NCBI GenBank assembly: GCA_947177445.1
Contig: CAMWUL010000019.1
Coordinates: forward strand, 1 to 52,493
Length of the DNA: 52,493 bases
Direction: 5' to 3'
Origin: an uncultured Lachnospiraceae bacterium
GTDB lineage: Bacteria; Bacillota; Clostridia; Lachnospirales; Lachnospiraceae
Made by a program: the position numbers and the translations under genes. Below are positions 8,836 through 17,517 of the stretch, piece by piece. Position 1 is the stretch's first letter, and every line of letters begins with the position of its first letter. The notes beneath the pieces are model-generated. The model was not told where the DNA came from. It was given only the letters and a program-made list of their open reading frames with translations, and searched no databases.

Positions 8836-9405
8836 CTATACACAGATCACCTGATACGGCCTGATATCCTTCGGATCCCAGGGAATTTCCTCCACCATCT
8901 GACAGGAAAATCCCACTCCAATGGTTCTTAAGCAAAGAGCTTCCTTTTCCGCCAGATACCGGTCATAAAAGCCTTTCCCGTAGCCCAGTCGGTTTCTTTG
9001 CCTGTCAAAGGCAGCACCGGGCATCAGCATCAGGGTTCTGTTCATTTTTTCCGCTTGATATTCATACCTGGGCGCACTCTCCACAGGCTCCAAAATGCCC
9101 CGATACCCCGGCCTCAGATCCGCCGCGGACCGGATCCTGTAAAACTCCATAACAGGCGCAGGCTTCTCAGATGCTCTGGGCATATATACAGCCTTTCCCA
9201 GCCGCAGGGCCTCCTGCCAGATTCCCCCGGTATTGATCTCGCTTCCGAAGCTTACAAAGCACAAAATATCCAGGGAGCCGTAAAACCACTGATGGCCCAG
9301 GATCCGTTCCGTCAAAAGCACCGCGCCCCTTTTTCTCTGATCCGGTCCCAGCTCTTCCCGCAGCTTCAGGACCCGCTTTCGGATCTCCGCCTTTGTCTCC
9401 TTCAT
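8836..9405 (-). CDS. 5-formyltetrahydrofolate cyclo-ligase family protein
   Basis: 189 residues. Converts 5-formyl-THF to 5,10-methenyl-THF with ATP, returning a storage folate to one-carbon metabolism. Family marks are the basic N-terminus EIRKRVLKLREEL, the CFVSFGSEINT substrate loop, MPGAAFDRQRNRLGYGKGFYD, which holds the signature GYGKGFYDRYL, and the late GVGFSCQMVEEIP. It overlaps the DUF896 gene by four bases (ATGA). Its position between proB and proA is probably just operon economy. Confidence 0.92.
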   Translation of the reverse strand: MKETKAEIRKRVLKLREELGPDQRKRGAVLLTERILGHQWFYGSLDILCFVSFGSEINTGGIWQEALRLGKAVYMPRASEKPAPVMEFYRIRSAADLRPGYRGILEPVESAPRYEYQAEKMNRTLMLMPGAAFDRQRNRLGYGKGFYDRYLAEKEALCLRTIGVGFSCQMVEEIPWDPKDIRPYQVICV

Positions 9406-9632
9406 CCCTTCTCTGTCCGGCCTCCGTATTTTTCACCCAGGTTCTCCACCGTACCATCCGGCCTCTCAATGGTAATATTGTCCAGCTGGGCCTTCAGATT
9501 GTTTCTCACGCTGGCCACATATTCCTTCCGCAGGCGGGCCTGCTCCTCCTTTTCATCCGCTGTCAGTCCCTCTTTCTGAGACTTGTGGTACAATTCATTG
9601 ATCCGGGCGATCCGCTCTTCCATGTTCATCAA
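9402..9632 (-). CDS. DUF896 (YnzC-like) small protein
   Basis: 76 residues with the DUF896 signature IARINELYHKSQKEGLTADE followed by EEQARLRKEYVASVRNNLK and a short tail (NITIERPDG). Members are small cytosolic two-helix proteins of unknown or SOS-linked function in Bacillus. Three ATG codons lie at the start (MMNMEE); which is used is not decided here. It overlaps the downstream cyclo-ligase by four bases and sits 32 bases after proB. Confidence 0.88.
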   Translation of the reverse strand: MMNMEERIARINELYHKSQKEGLTADEKEEQARLRKEYVASVRNNLKAQLDNITIERPDGTVENLGEKYGGRTEKG

Positions 9633-9664
9633 TCATTTCCTGCCTTTTCCGTCTTTGCTTCTGC

Positions 9665-10531
9665 TTAATTTCTGTGAAGCCTTTCCACATATTCCCGCAG
9701 ATCAAAATTCTCGTCCCTGCCCGCTGTAAACAGGGTTCCCTCCTGCGCTCCGTCCAAAATTCTGTGCAGAACTCCTATGTCCCTGCTGTTTGCAATGACC
9801 ATGTCCGCACCGGACCTTGTGGCAATCCGGGCGGCAATCAGCTTCGTGTTCATGCCTCCGGTGCCCACAGAGCTGCCCGGGCTGGCCTTTCCCATGTCCA
9901 GCAGCTCCTCTGTCAGCTCATCCACCTGCCCGATAAACCGGGCTTTCGGGTTTTTCCGGGGATCATCCGTATACAGCCCGTCTATGTCGGATAAAAGTAT
10001 CAAAAGATCCGCCTCCACCAGCGCCGCCACAATCGCCGACAGCGTATCATTATCACCGATTTCGATCTCATAGGTGGCCACCGTATCATTTTCGTTTACC
10101 ACAGGGATTGCCCCCAGGCGAAGCAGCTCCGAGAATGTGTTATGAGCGTTATAGCGGTTTAAATCGTCCACAATGGTATTTTTGGTCATCAGCACCTGAG
10201 CCGCCACCTGATTGTACTCGGCAAACAGCTTCTGATAGGTCATCATCAGCCGGGCCTGTCCTACGGCGGAGCAGGCCTGCTTTACCGCCATGGCGCTTTC
10301 ACCGTCTCCGTTTCGGCTGCTGCAGTTTAAAGCCTTCCTTCCCGCCGCAATAGCGCCTGAGGTCACCAGCACCACATCCTTTCCCTGATTCCGGATATCG
10401 CTCAGCTCCCGCACCAGCTTTTCCATGCGGATATAATCCATATCACCTGTCTCCGGATGGGTCAGTGAGGAAGAACCTATTTTAACAACAATACGCTTTT
10501 TGTCTCTGATCCGTTCTCTTGCAGCATTCAT
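9665..10531 (-). CDS. proB: Glutamate 5-kinase without PUA domain
   Basis: 288 residues. Phosphorylates glutamate in the first step of proline synthesis. The amino-acid-kinase domain is complete: RIVVKIGSSSLTHP (ATP-phosphate loop), LVTSGAIAAGR, VVNENDTV with the substrate-binding acidic loop, LLILLSDIDGLYT, and GTGGMNTKLIAAR. The C-terminal PUA domain found in the 370-residue E. coli enzyme is absent, as in many clostridia. First gene of its operon, preceded by a strong promoter. Confidence 0.96.
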   Translation of the reverse strand: MNAARERIRDKKRIVVKIGSSSLTHPETGDMDYIRMEKLVRELSDIRNQGKDVVLVTSGAIAAGRKALNCSSRNGDGESAMAVKQACSAVGQARLMMTYQKLFAEYNQVAAQVLMTKNTIVDDLNRYNAHNTFSELLRLGAIPVVNENDTVATYEIEIGDNDTLSAIVAALVEADLLILLSDIDGLYTDDPRKNPKARFIGQVDELTEELLDMGKASPGSSVGTGGMNTKLIAARIATRSGADMVIANSRDIGVLHRILDGAQEGTLFTAGRDENFDLREYVERLHRN

Positions 10532-10585
10532 TTTTCCGTATCTCTCCTGTCTGTCCGGCCCGCGCCGTCCATGATAGTATGCTTT

Positions 10586-10614
10586 ATTCTATCCATTTCT
10601 CCGAAAGACGTCAA
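10586..10614 (-). promoter_or_regulatory. Promoter of the proB-DUF896-MTHFS-proA operon
   Basis: Minus strand TTGACG (10609-10614), 17-base spacer, TAGAAT (10586-10591), about 55 bases before the proB ATG. It overlaps the last codons of the upstream flavoprotein gene. AGGAG lies 12 bases before proB, which is rather far. Confidence 0.7.
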
Positions 10615-12259
10615 CCATCAAATCCGCCGGGGCATATTCCGAGGCAATCATTTCTGCCGCACGAAGACCGTCCATGGCGGCGGAGGTAATTCCGCCGGCA
10701 TAGCCTGCGCCCTCCCCGCAGGGATACAGACCCCTGATCCGGGACTGCATGGCTTCATCCCGGCAGATCCTTACCGGGGATGAGGTCCTGCTCTCCACGC
10801 CGGAAAGAATGGCATCCGGTCTGTCAAAGCCCCTGATCTGCCTGCCGAAGGCTTCTATCCCCTCCACCAGCGCCAGGCTGCACTCCTCCGGCAGAATCCG
10901 GCTCACATCCGCCCAGGCGTATGCTCCCTTGCACTGAGGCAGGAATCCGCCGGACTCCTGCCCCGGCCCTGCATCCTCCCGGCTTTCAATCCCCTGTCCG
11001 CCGGATACTGCATGGGCCTTAAACTCACCGTACCTCTGGACGGGAATCCTTCCCTCCCCCAGGCGATAGGCCCGCTCCTCCAGCCGCCGCTGAAATTCGA
11101 TGCCGGCCAGGGGATGTTCAGCCCCGAAATCCTCCGGCGTCACGGTAACAACGATGGCGCTGTTGGCATTGCCGCCTCCTCTCCCGCTGTAGCTCATGCC
11201 ATTGACAGCCATCCTGCCCGCCTCCGAAGAGGCGTTGACCACATATCCCCCGGGACACATACAGAAGGAATACACCCCTCTTCCGTTTTTGGCCCTGGCA
11301 GTCACCTTATAGGATGCCGCCCCCAAAATCCCCGGATCGGAAATGCCGTACTGACTCTCGTTGATCATGGACTGCGGATGCTCCATCCGAAGGCCTACCG
11401 CAAAAGCCTTGGCCTCCATGGGCACCTGCTTATCATAAAGCATCTGAAAGGTATCTCTGGCGCTGTGGCCGATGGCAAGCACCACCTGACCGCAGGCAAT
11501 TCTTTCGCAGTGATTTACCACGACCCCGGCTACGGAGCCCTCCCTGATCTCCAGATCCGTCACCTGGCTTCCAAAGCGCACCTGACCGCCCAGCCGCAGA
11601 ATCTCCTGCCGCATATTCTTCACGATCCTGCAGAGCACATCCGTGCCTATGTGGGGCCTGGCCTCATAGCAAATCCGGGGATCCGCCCCAAACCTGACAA
11701 AGGTTTCCAGAACTGCGCCGTTCCTTCCGTCTCTGTCCTTTACCAGGGTGTTCAGCTTCCCGTCGGAAAAGGTTCCCGCACCGCCCTCGCCGAACTGTAC
11801 ATTGGAACCGGGATCCAGTCTGCCTGTCCGCCAGAACTCTTCCACATCCCTCTGCCGTTCCTCCACAGCCCTTCCTCTTTCCAGCAAAACAGGCCTGTAG
11901 CCGTGAAGCGCCAGGAAATAACCGCAGAACAGCCCTGCAGGTCCTGTTCCTACAATCACCGGGGGATACTCCTGCTGCCTGCTTCCTCTCTCAGGAAAGA
12001 CATATTCTGACTGGTCCAGCCGGGCCACACCGCCCTTCTTTCCCTGAAGCCTATGTAGTATCCTGTCCTCATTCCTTACAGCCACGGCCAGACAGTAGCT
12101 GTAGCAGATCTCCGGCTTTTTTCTGGCATCTACAGACTGCCGCAGAATCCTCATCTCCAGAATATCCGAGGGCTCAGCTTTTAAAAGCCGGGATGCTTTT
12201 TTCTTCAAATCCCCCTGACTGTGCCCAAGGGGCATTTTTACCTGATCAATACGCAGCAT
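10589..12259 (-). CDS. FAD-dependent dehydrogenase-like protein (COG2509 type)
   Basis: 556 residues. After an N-terminal region of about 90 residues (IDQVKMPLGHS... and a second segment YSYCLAVAVRNEDR) comes an FAD-binding Rossmann motif VIVGTGPAGLFCGYFLALHG. Later comes a large domain with FGEGGAGTFSDGKLNT, a second nucleotide-binding stretch, FCMCPGGYVVNASSE and the terminal YPCGEGAGYAGGITSAAMDG. This layout is that of the widespread uncharacterised FAD-dependent dehydrogenases. The substrate is unknown. The start at 12259 (MLRIDQVKM) overlaps the stop of the upstream flavoprotein by one base (TAATG); an upstream in-frame start at 12316 is less likely. Confidence 0.88.
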   Translation of the reverse strand: MLRIDQVKMPLGHSQGDLKKKASRLLKAEPSDILEMRILRQSVDARKKPEICYSYCLAVAVRNEDRILHRLQGKKGGVARLDQSEYVFPERGSRQQEYPPVIVGTGPAGLFCGYFLALHGYRPVLLERGRAVEERQRDVEEFWRTGRLDPGSNVQFGEGGAGTFSDGKLNTLVKDRDGRNGAVLETFVRFGADPRICYEARPHIGTDVLCRIVKNMRQEILRLGGQVRFGSQVTDLEIREGSVAGVVVNHCERIACGQVVLAIGHSARDTFQMLYDKQVPMEAKAFAVGLRMEHPQSMINESQYGISDPGILGAASYKVTARAKNGRGVYSFCMCPGGYVVNASSEAGRMAVNGMSYSGRGGGNANSAIVVTVTPEDFGAEHPLAGIEFQRRLEERAYRLGEGRIPVQRYGEFKAHAVSGGQGIESREDAGPGQESGGFLPQCKGAYAWADVSRILPEECSLALVEGIEAFGRQIRGFDRPDAILSGVESRTSSPVRICRDEAMQSRIRGLYPCGEGAGYAGGITSAAMDGLRAAEMIASEYAPADLMVDVFRRNG

Positions 12260-13497
12260 TACTTTCCGCCTCCCGCGGCCCCCTGCCCTGCCAGAAAGCC
12301 GCTGCACCAGGCCCACTGCAGGTTATACCCGCCGCATTTTCCATCCACATCCAATATTTCCCCTGCCAGATAGACCCCGGGAGTCTTTCTGGATTCCATA
12401 TTTTTCGTAACCTCCCCCAGCGGGATCCCCCCGGCACACACCTGCGCGTTGTCAAAGGAATTGCTTCCTGTCACATGCACCCGAAAATCACGGCACAGCC
12501 TGTAAAATCTGCGGATCTTTTCCGGATCCGCCTCATCCACTCTCTCTCCGGTTCTTAGGCCGGCCAGCCGCAGAAATAATAGAACCAGCTTTTTATGAAC
12601 AAGTCCTGTAAAGAATTCTTCCGCAGTCCGGTTTCCCAGCCGCTGCCTCCGGGCGGCACAAAGTCCGCCGAATTCTTCCTTTGTAAGCCAGGGCAGAAAA
12701 TCGATGGCAATCTCCGCCTCCCTCTGCCCCTGCAATATGTAATTTACCGTCCTGCTCAGCTGAAACACCGGAATTCCGGAAATACCATAATCTGTCAGCT
12801 GCAGCTCTCCCCGCTCTGAAATTTCCCCCAGCTGTGTCAGAAGCCTTACCACAGCCTCCGCCCTTACGCCGGCCACGGATTTAAAAAAATCCTCACGGCA
12901 CCGCAGCTGTACCAGAGCGGGAACCACAGGCACCAGGCTGTGTCCCAGCTGTCCTGCCAGAAGGAAGCCGCTTCCGTCGGATCCCGTCTTTGGAGCCGCC
13001 TTGCCGCCGCAGGCCAGCACCAGAGAATCAAAGGAGAAGCTGCCTTCATCTCCCCCTGCCAGGATTTTCCCGCTGCTCCTGTCCGCCTCAACCCGCCGGA
13101 CTCTGTATTCTGTAACCAGTCTGACTCCCAGAGCCGCCGCCTCATACCGAAGGACATCCAATACCGCGGAGGCCTGCTCGCATGCAGGATAAAGATAACC
13201 GTTTTTATCCTTCACCGCAAGTCCCAGCTCCTCAAAGAACCGGACCGTCTGTCTTGTGCCGAAGCGTTCCAGGCAATCTGCCACAAATCCGGGATCTCCG
13301 GAGGTATAATATTCCGAGACCTCCAGCTTTTGATTGCCCAGATTGCATTTTCCGTTTCCGGTTGCCAGAATTTTCTTTCCCGGTCTGTCATTCCTTTCCA
13401 AAATCGTCACCCGGGCTCCTAGCCTGGCCGCCGTGATGGCGGCTGTCAGCCCTGCTGCTCCGCCTCCCGCCACTCCTATGTTTTTTTGCATCCTCAT
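12259..13497 (-). CDS. HI0933/YhiN (BaiN-like) family flavoprotein
   Basis: 412 residues. The dinucleotide-binding loop GVAGGGAAGLTAAITAARLG is at the very N-terminus, followed by the family signature NDRPGKKILATGNGKCNLGN, and near the C-terminus GGIPLGEVTKNMESR and GEILDVDGKCGGYNLQWAW. These are marks of the HI0933-like NAD(P)/FAD oxidoreductases; one relative, BaiN, acts on bile acid intermediates in gut clostridia, but most members have no proven substrate, so I do not assign it. It overlaps the next flavoprotein gene by one base, suggesting coordinated production of both. Confidence 0.9.
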   Translation of the reverse strand: MRMQKNIGVAGGGAAGLTAAITAARLGARVTILERNDRPGKKILATGNGKCNLGNQKLEVSEYYTSGDPGFVADCLERFGTRQTVRFFEELGLAVKDKNGYLYPACEQASAVLDVLRYEAAALGVRLVTEYRVRRVEADRSSGKILAGGDEGSFSFDSLVLACGGKAAPKTGSDGSGFLLAGQLGHSLVPVVPALVQLRCREDFFKSVAGVRAEAVVRLLTQLGEISERGELQLTDYGISGIPVFQLSRTVNYILQGQREAEIAIDFLPWLTKEEFGGLCAARRQRLGNRTAEEFFTGLVHKKLVLLFLRLAGLRTGERVDEADPEKIRRFYRLCRDFRVHVTGSNSFDNAQVCAGGIPLGEVTKNMESRKTPGVYLAGEILDVDGKCGGYNLQWAWCSGFLAGQGAAGGGK

Positions 13498-13531
13498 CTC
13501 CCTCTTACGGCGCGGAATACACCGCTGTCCC

Positions 13532-13563
13532 GGCGGAGCCTGCCTCTTTCCTGCTGCTCCGCC
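13532..13563 (-). other. Intercistronic hairpin between the BofC-type and YhiN-type genes
   Basis: Perfect 8-base arms GGCGGAGC and GCTCCGCC with a 16-base loop, directly after the BofC-type stop codon on the minus strand. No T-run follows, so it is more likely an RNA-stability or attenuating structure than a terminator. Confidence 0.4.
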
Positions 13564-13569
13564 TTCCCT

Positions 13570-14307
13570 TCAGCTGGTATATCCTTCCAGAATATCGTAC
13601 AGTTTTTCCTGATCCTCCACCCACATCATCCGAATGATCTCGCTCTGCATTTCCTCCGGCAGACTGTCCAGACTGATATCCGTCTTCATATAGACGGTCT
13701 TTCCATCCTCCAGATACACTATGATCTTATTATCATAGGCCGCCAAAAAGAAGCTGGCCGTAGGCTGGACATAACGGTAGTTCATCCTCACCACCACCCG
13801 TTCCCTGGAAAAGGAAAGCACTTCCAGATTCACAAAGCCTCTCTCCCTCTCTGTCAGCGGCGGGGAAGACTCATAGAGCTCCATGGCCCGCAGAAACTGC
13901 TCCCGGTTCATGCCGATATACTGATCCGGAACCCGCAGGACAGTCTCCACCACACTGTGATCCGTCAGATCTGTCTCCTCCAGCACATACTTCGTATCTA
14001 CACACAATGTATCATAAGCGGAAGCAACCTCCACCGGAGACATGCTTTCAGGGACAAGCTGATCCGGCGCGTCCCCCTCCGGCTCCGGAACCGGAACCGT
14101 ATTCATGGCAGAGTTCCCTGATACCTCTTCCCCATCCCGTTCCGATCCGGAAGCCTGTCCGCCTTCCTCCCGTTCGGTTTGCGCCCGGGTCTCCCCCGTA
14201 ATTCCCGGATAAAAGAAATGTGTTACTTTCACTCCCGAATAAAATCCGATCACCAGCATCATAAACGGATATAATAAATATAAGCTGATACCTTTTACAA
14301 ATTTCAT
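13570..14307 (-). CDS. BofC C-terminal-domain protein, membrane anchored
   Basis: 245 residues. One N-terminal membrane segment (about residues 4-24, SLYLLYPFMMLVIGFYSGV) is followed by an acidic, Ser/Glu/Pro-rich linker and a C-terminal segment (FFLAAYDNKIIVYLEDGKTV ... LPEEMQSEI ... LYDIL) that fits the BofC C-terminal domain. In Bacillus, BofC is a forespore product that restrains the SpoIVB protease in the sigma-K checkpoint; what clostridial proteins with this domain do is not settled. The start at 14307 is used; the longer frame begins with TTG. A sigma-G-like promoter lies just upstream, which fits a spore role. Confidence 0.72.
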   Translation of the reverse strand: MKFVKGISLYLLYPFMMLVIGFYSGVKVTHFFYPGITGETRAQTEREEGGQASGSERDGEEVSGNSAMNTVPVPEPEGDAPDQLVPESMSPVEVASAYDTLCVDTKYVLEETDLTDHSVVETVLRVPDQYIGMNREQFLRAMELYESSPPLTERERGFVNLEVLSFSRERVVVRMNYRYVQPTASFFLAAYDNKIIVYLEDGKTVYMKTDISLDSLPEEMQSEIIRMMWVEDQEKLYDILEGYTS

Positions 14308-14329
14308 ATGCTCACCCAGTCCTTGCAAT

Positions 14330-14359
14330 CAGTATCAGCTGTTTTTTCAGTTTTATTCA
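14330..14359 (-). promoter_or_regulatory. Sigma-G/sigma-F-like promoter of the BofC-type gene
   Basis: Minus strand TGAATA (14354-14359), 17-base spacer, GATACTG (14330-14336), against the Bacillus sigma-G pattern TGAATA-N17/18-CATACTA. The position, 23 bases before the start codon, fits. Bacillus bofC is a sigma-G gene, which supports the reading by analogy. Confidence 0.5.
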
Positions 14360-14366
14360 CAAAAAA

Positions 14367-15968
14367 TCAATATACGTTCAACATTTGTCCCAGCCCGAAA
14401 ATCAGCTTTCCGCCGGGTATATGCTCCAGCTCCTGCTCGCTGAAATTCCTGAGCAGTAAAAGTGCTGTCCAGTAAACCGGTCCTGACACCGCCAGACAGA
14501 TCACCAGCAATATCACCTTACCCATATGCGGAGACAGCAACGTATTCAAAAGCAGGCAGAGAAGTCCCTCCGCGGTAGCCGCCACCGCAGGTATAATCAG
14601 CACCTGGAGCCAGTCTACTCTCAGATGCAGCTGCATAAAGCAAAAGGACCCCAGCAAAACGCAAAGCACTCCCAGACCGGCCAGACCCGCATATACCAGT
14701 CCCAGAACCTGCACTCCTCCGGCTCCGATGAGCATTCTGGCCAGCGCCAGGCTCACCAGGTCAAAGACAGCCATGGATCCCAGCACCAGCATCTTTTTGT
14801 TGATCAGCATTAAAAACCTGGTGAAATAGACACACAGGGGAAGCAGCACGGCTGCAGCAGCCCCTCCCCTCAGCATGGCCGCAGCCACCGCCTCCTGGCC
14901 GGGACAAATCGCAGCCCCTAAGGGTTCCGCCAGCACGGTAAGAAAGACTGCCGCAAACGCCCCATGGACCACTCCTATGTGCAGTCCGCCCTGAAAAGCC
15001 GTCCTGGCAAATCTGCTTTCCTCCCTGCGCAGCCTCCCCACCGTCCTGCCGCACACAGGAATCAGCGCCCACAGCGTCAGCGCCGCCGGAATCCCGCACA
15101 GCACCGCATAACCCGCTCCATATACGCCGTACTCCACACAGGCAGCGGCATTTTCCTTCAGAGAACCGCAGAAAAACAATCCCAAAAGAACCGGAAGCAC
15201 AGCCAAAAGCCGGATCAGCATGGGGATACCCCTTCCCGCCCCAAGAATCCGAAAGCTGTCCATAAGGGAATCTCCCGTCCTCGCATTATCCTGTCCCTGT
15301 CTCCTGTTTCGGGAATGTCCTGTTCCCTTAAAAACTAAAAAAAGCAAAAGTGCAACAAACAGCTCTGCCAGACTTATGGCCACAGCCACCCCCACTCCTG
15401 CGTACATGGAAGTAAAATTCTCCTGTCCAAGCAGGTGGCTGACCTTCCGCCCATAATCACCCAGCATTCTGCAAAACAGCAGACTGAATCCAAAAATAAG
15501 AATCTGGCGAAGAATCCCGGATACCATGGCGGGAAGCTCCGCGCCCTCTCCCTGAAAATACCCTAGCAAAACCGCAGAAAGAGAATGTAAAAGCACCGAC
15601 GGAGCAAGAATTGCAGTAATCAGCGTGCTGTACTGCACCTGAAATACCCCCGCCGCAGCCCCTGCGCAAAGCAGCATGACAAGACTCCCCAGCGCTCCCA
15701 GCGCAAGCTGCAGGATCAGTGCATTTCTGCGCATTCTGCCTGCATTTTTGTACTGCCCCTTTGAATTTCTCAAACGCAGCACTCTGCCCAGAACCCCGGT
15801 CAAGCCGCCGCCGACCACCGTCCATACTGCCCAATAGACCTCCACTGCCACAGCCACGTAGGTCACGCCGTTGTAGCCGGCCAGACGGCTTACGACCACT
15901 ATATTGCATAAGGCCAGCATGATGGAAGCCATCTGCACCTGCCTTCGCCTAACCTCTGCCTGATTCAT
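14367..15968 (-). CDS. Polysaccharide/lipid flippase of the MOP superfamily (SpoVB/MurJ-like)
   Basis: 533 residues with about 13-14 hydrophobic segments throughout, for example ALILQLALGALGSLVMLLCA and VVHGAFAAVFLTVLAEPLGA. The layout is that of polysaccharide-transport proteins of the MATE-like MOP superfamily, to which SpoVB, MurJ and Wzx belong. Members flip lipid-linked sugars across the membrane. The position between ybeY and the BofC-type gene, near yqfC-yqfD, makes a spore cortex or envelope role likely but not proven. The expected N-terminal arginine-containing flippase motif is weak (VVSRLAGYNGVTYVAVAVE), so the exact substrate cannot be assigned. Ends 60 bases before the next start. 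Confidence 0.75.
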   Translation of the reverse strand: MNQAEVRRRQVQMASIMLALCNIVVVSRLAGYNGVTYVAVAVEVYWAVWTVVGGGLTGVLGRVLRLRNSKGQYKNAGRMRRNALILQLALGALGSLVMLLCAGAAAGVFQVQYSTLITAILAPSVLLHSLSAVLLGYFQGEGAELPAMVSGILRQILIFGFSLLFCRMLGDYGRKVSHLLGQENFTSMYAGVGVAVAISLAELFVALLLFLVFKGTGHSRNRRQGQDNARTGDSLMDSFRILGAGRGIPMLIRLLAVLPVLLGLFFCGSLKENAAACVEYGVYGAGYAVLCGIPAALTLWALIPVCGRTVGRLRREESRFARTAFQGGLHIGVVHGAFAAVFLTVLAEPLGAAICPGQEAVAAAMLRGGAAAAVLLPLCVYFTRFLMLINKKMLVLGSMAVFDLVSLALARMLIGAGGVQVLGLVYAGLAGLGVLCVLLGSFCFMQLHLRVDWLQVLIIPAVAATAEGLLCLLLNTLLSPHMGKVILLVICLAVSGPVYWTALLLLRNFSEQELEHIPGGKLIFGLGQMLNVY

Positions 15969-15979
15969 CCATTGTACCT

Positions 15980-16480
15980 CTAATCTCTAGTAATCCCCAG
16001 CTGCGTCAGCAGCCTCTCCTGTTTCTCCTCCATAACGCGGGCTTCCTCTTCTTCCATGTGGTCATAACCGCACAAATGCAGCATGCTGTGGGCCGTCAGA
16101 AAAGCAAACTCCCTTTTTATGCTGTGTCCATAGCTTTCCGCCTGACTTTTCAGCCTGTCCACACAGATCATAATGTCGCCCAGAACCAGTTCCCCGGTAT
16201 CCGGATCAAAATAATCCGCGTCCCTGCCTTCCTCGATCCAAAATTTCCCTTCCTGTATAAAATCCACATTGGGAAAGGATAACACATCCGTTTCCTTATC
16301 AATCCCTCTGTACTGTGCATTCAGGCTTCGGATTCCCCCGTTATCTGTAAGGACCAGATTGATCTGTGTCTCAAAGGGACAGCCCTCCTCCTCCAGAACA
16401 GACCGGCAGACAAGCTCCGCGGTCTCCTGAAGATCAAAGGGAAGCACTTCCTCTGTCTCATTTTCAATATATAACGTCAT
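15980..16480 (-). CDS. ybeY: YbeY, rRNA maturation metalloprotein
   Basis: 166 residues. The zinc-binding signature HSMLHLCGYDH (HxxxHxxxxxH) is near the C-terminus, and the conserved substrate region YRGIDKETDVLSFP is in the middle. YbeY is a single-strand endoribonuclease-like protein required for 16S rRNA 3' end maturation and ribosome quality control. The order phoH-ybeY is conserved in Firmicutes, and here it follows phoH by 23 bases. Confidence 0.96.
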   Translation of the reverse strand: MTLYIENETEEVLPFDLQETAELVCRSVLEEEGCPFETQINLVLTDNGGIRSLNAQYRGIDKETDVLSFPNVDFIQEGKFWIEEGRDADYFDPDTGELVLGDIMICVDRLKSQAESYGHSIKREFAFLTAHSMLHLCGYDHMEEEEARVMEEKQERLLTQLGITRD

Positions 16481-16503
16481 AGCGTTTTCCTCCGAATGCC
16501 GCC

Positions 16504-17517
16504 TTATCTTCTGTTTCTGGTCTTTCCCTCCGCAGAATGTCTTCTGTTCTCCCTGTATTTCTCCTTTGCCTCATAATCCTCATAGGCCTTTACGATTTTC
16601 TGCACCAGCGGATGACGCACCACATCCCTGCTGGTCAGATTGCAGAAGGCAATATCCTCTATCTTTCCCAGCACGCTTGCCGCCACATCCAGCCCGGACC
16701 GGCTTCCCACGGGCAGATCCTTCTGGGAGGCGTCGCCTGTAACTACCACCTTGGAGCCAAAGCCGATCCTTGTCAAAAACATTTTCATCTGGGCGGGCGT
16801 CGTATTCTGGGCCTCATCCAGGATAATATAGGCATTGTCCAGAGTACGTCCCCGCATATAAGCCAGGGGCGCCACCTCAATCAGCCCCTTCTCCATATTT
16901 TTGGTAAAGCCCTCTGCACCCATAATCTGGTATAGAGCGTCATAGAGAGGCCGCAGATAGGGGTCCACCTTGCTCTGCAGATCCCCGGGCAGAAAGCCCA
17001 GCTTTTCTCCTGCTTCTATGGCCGGCCTGGTCAAAATGATTCTTCCCACCTCGTCGTTGCGAAAGGCGGTGATAGCCATAGCCATGGCCAGATATGTCTT
17101 GCCGGTACCCGCAGGCCCCACGCCGAAGACAATCATATTGTTGCGGATGGCATCCACATATGCCTTCTGTCCCAGGGTCTTGGGCTTAATGGGCTTGCCG
17201 TTTATAGTATGGCAGATACAATCCTCATCAATCTGCGCTATGACCTGCTCCTGTTCTTCCATCCCCATCGTTATTGCGTAATCCACGTTCTGCTCCTCTA
17301 TTTCGTTTCCTCTGTCTGAAATGATGACAAGCTGCTCCAGCACCCTGGCCGCCTTTTTTACCCGGTCTTCCTCTCCGGATATAACGAGTCCGCCGTTTCT
17401 GTCCACAATGAACACGCCGAAATCCCGCTCCATTTTTTTCAGATAAACATCCCGCAGGCCAAAAATTTTTTGCATATGCTCTGCAGGTACCTCCAGTTTC
17501 ATTGAAAAATCACTCAT
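16504..17517 (-). CDS. phoH: PhoH-like ATPase (PhoL)
   Basis: 337 residues. An N-terminal KH-like RNA-binding segment (FGLRDVYLKKMERDFGVFIV) is followed by the P-loop FGVGPAGTGKTYLAMAMA, PAIEAGEKLGFLPGDLQ, the Walker B ILDEAQNTTPAQMKMFLTR and the late VGSRSGLD. It is a cytosolic RNA-linked ATPase/helicase-like protein of the PhoH family. The start at 17517 overlaps the yqfD stop by eight bases (ATGAGTGA); starting at 17637 would run back into yqfD. The yqfC-yqfD-phoH-ybeY order is typical of spore formers. Confidence 0.94.
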   Translation of the reverse strand: MSDFSMKLEVPAEHMQKIFGLRDVYLKKMERDFGVFIVDRNGGLVISGEEDRVKKAARVLEQLVIISDRGNEIEEQNVDYAITMGMEEQEQVIAQIDEDCICHTINGKPIKPKTLGQKAYVDAIRNNMIVFGVGPAGTGKTYLAMAMAITAFRNDEVGRIILTRPAIEAGEKLGFLPGDLQSKVDPYLRPLYDALYQIMGAEGFTKNMEKGLIEVAPLAYMRGRTLDNAYIILDEAQNTTPAQMKMFLTRIGFGSKVVVTGDASQKDLPVGSRSGLDVAASVLGKIEDIAFCNLTSRDVVRHPLVQKIVKAYEDYEAKEKYRENRRHSAEGKTRNRR

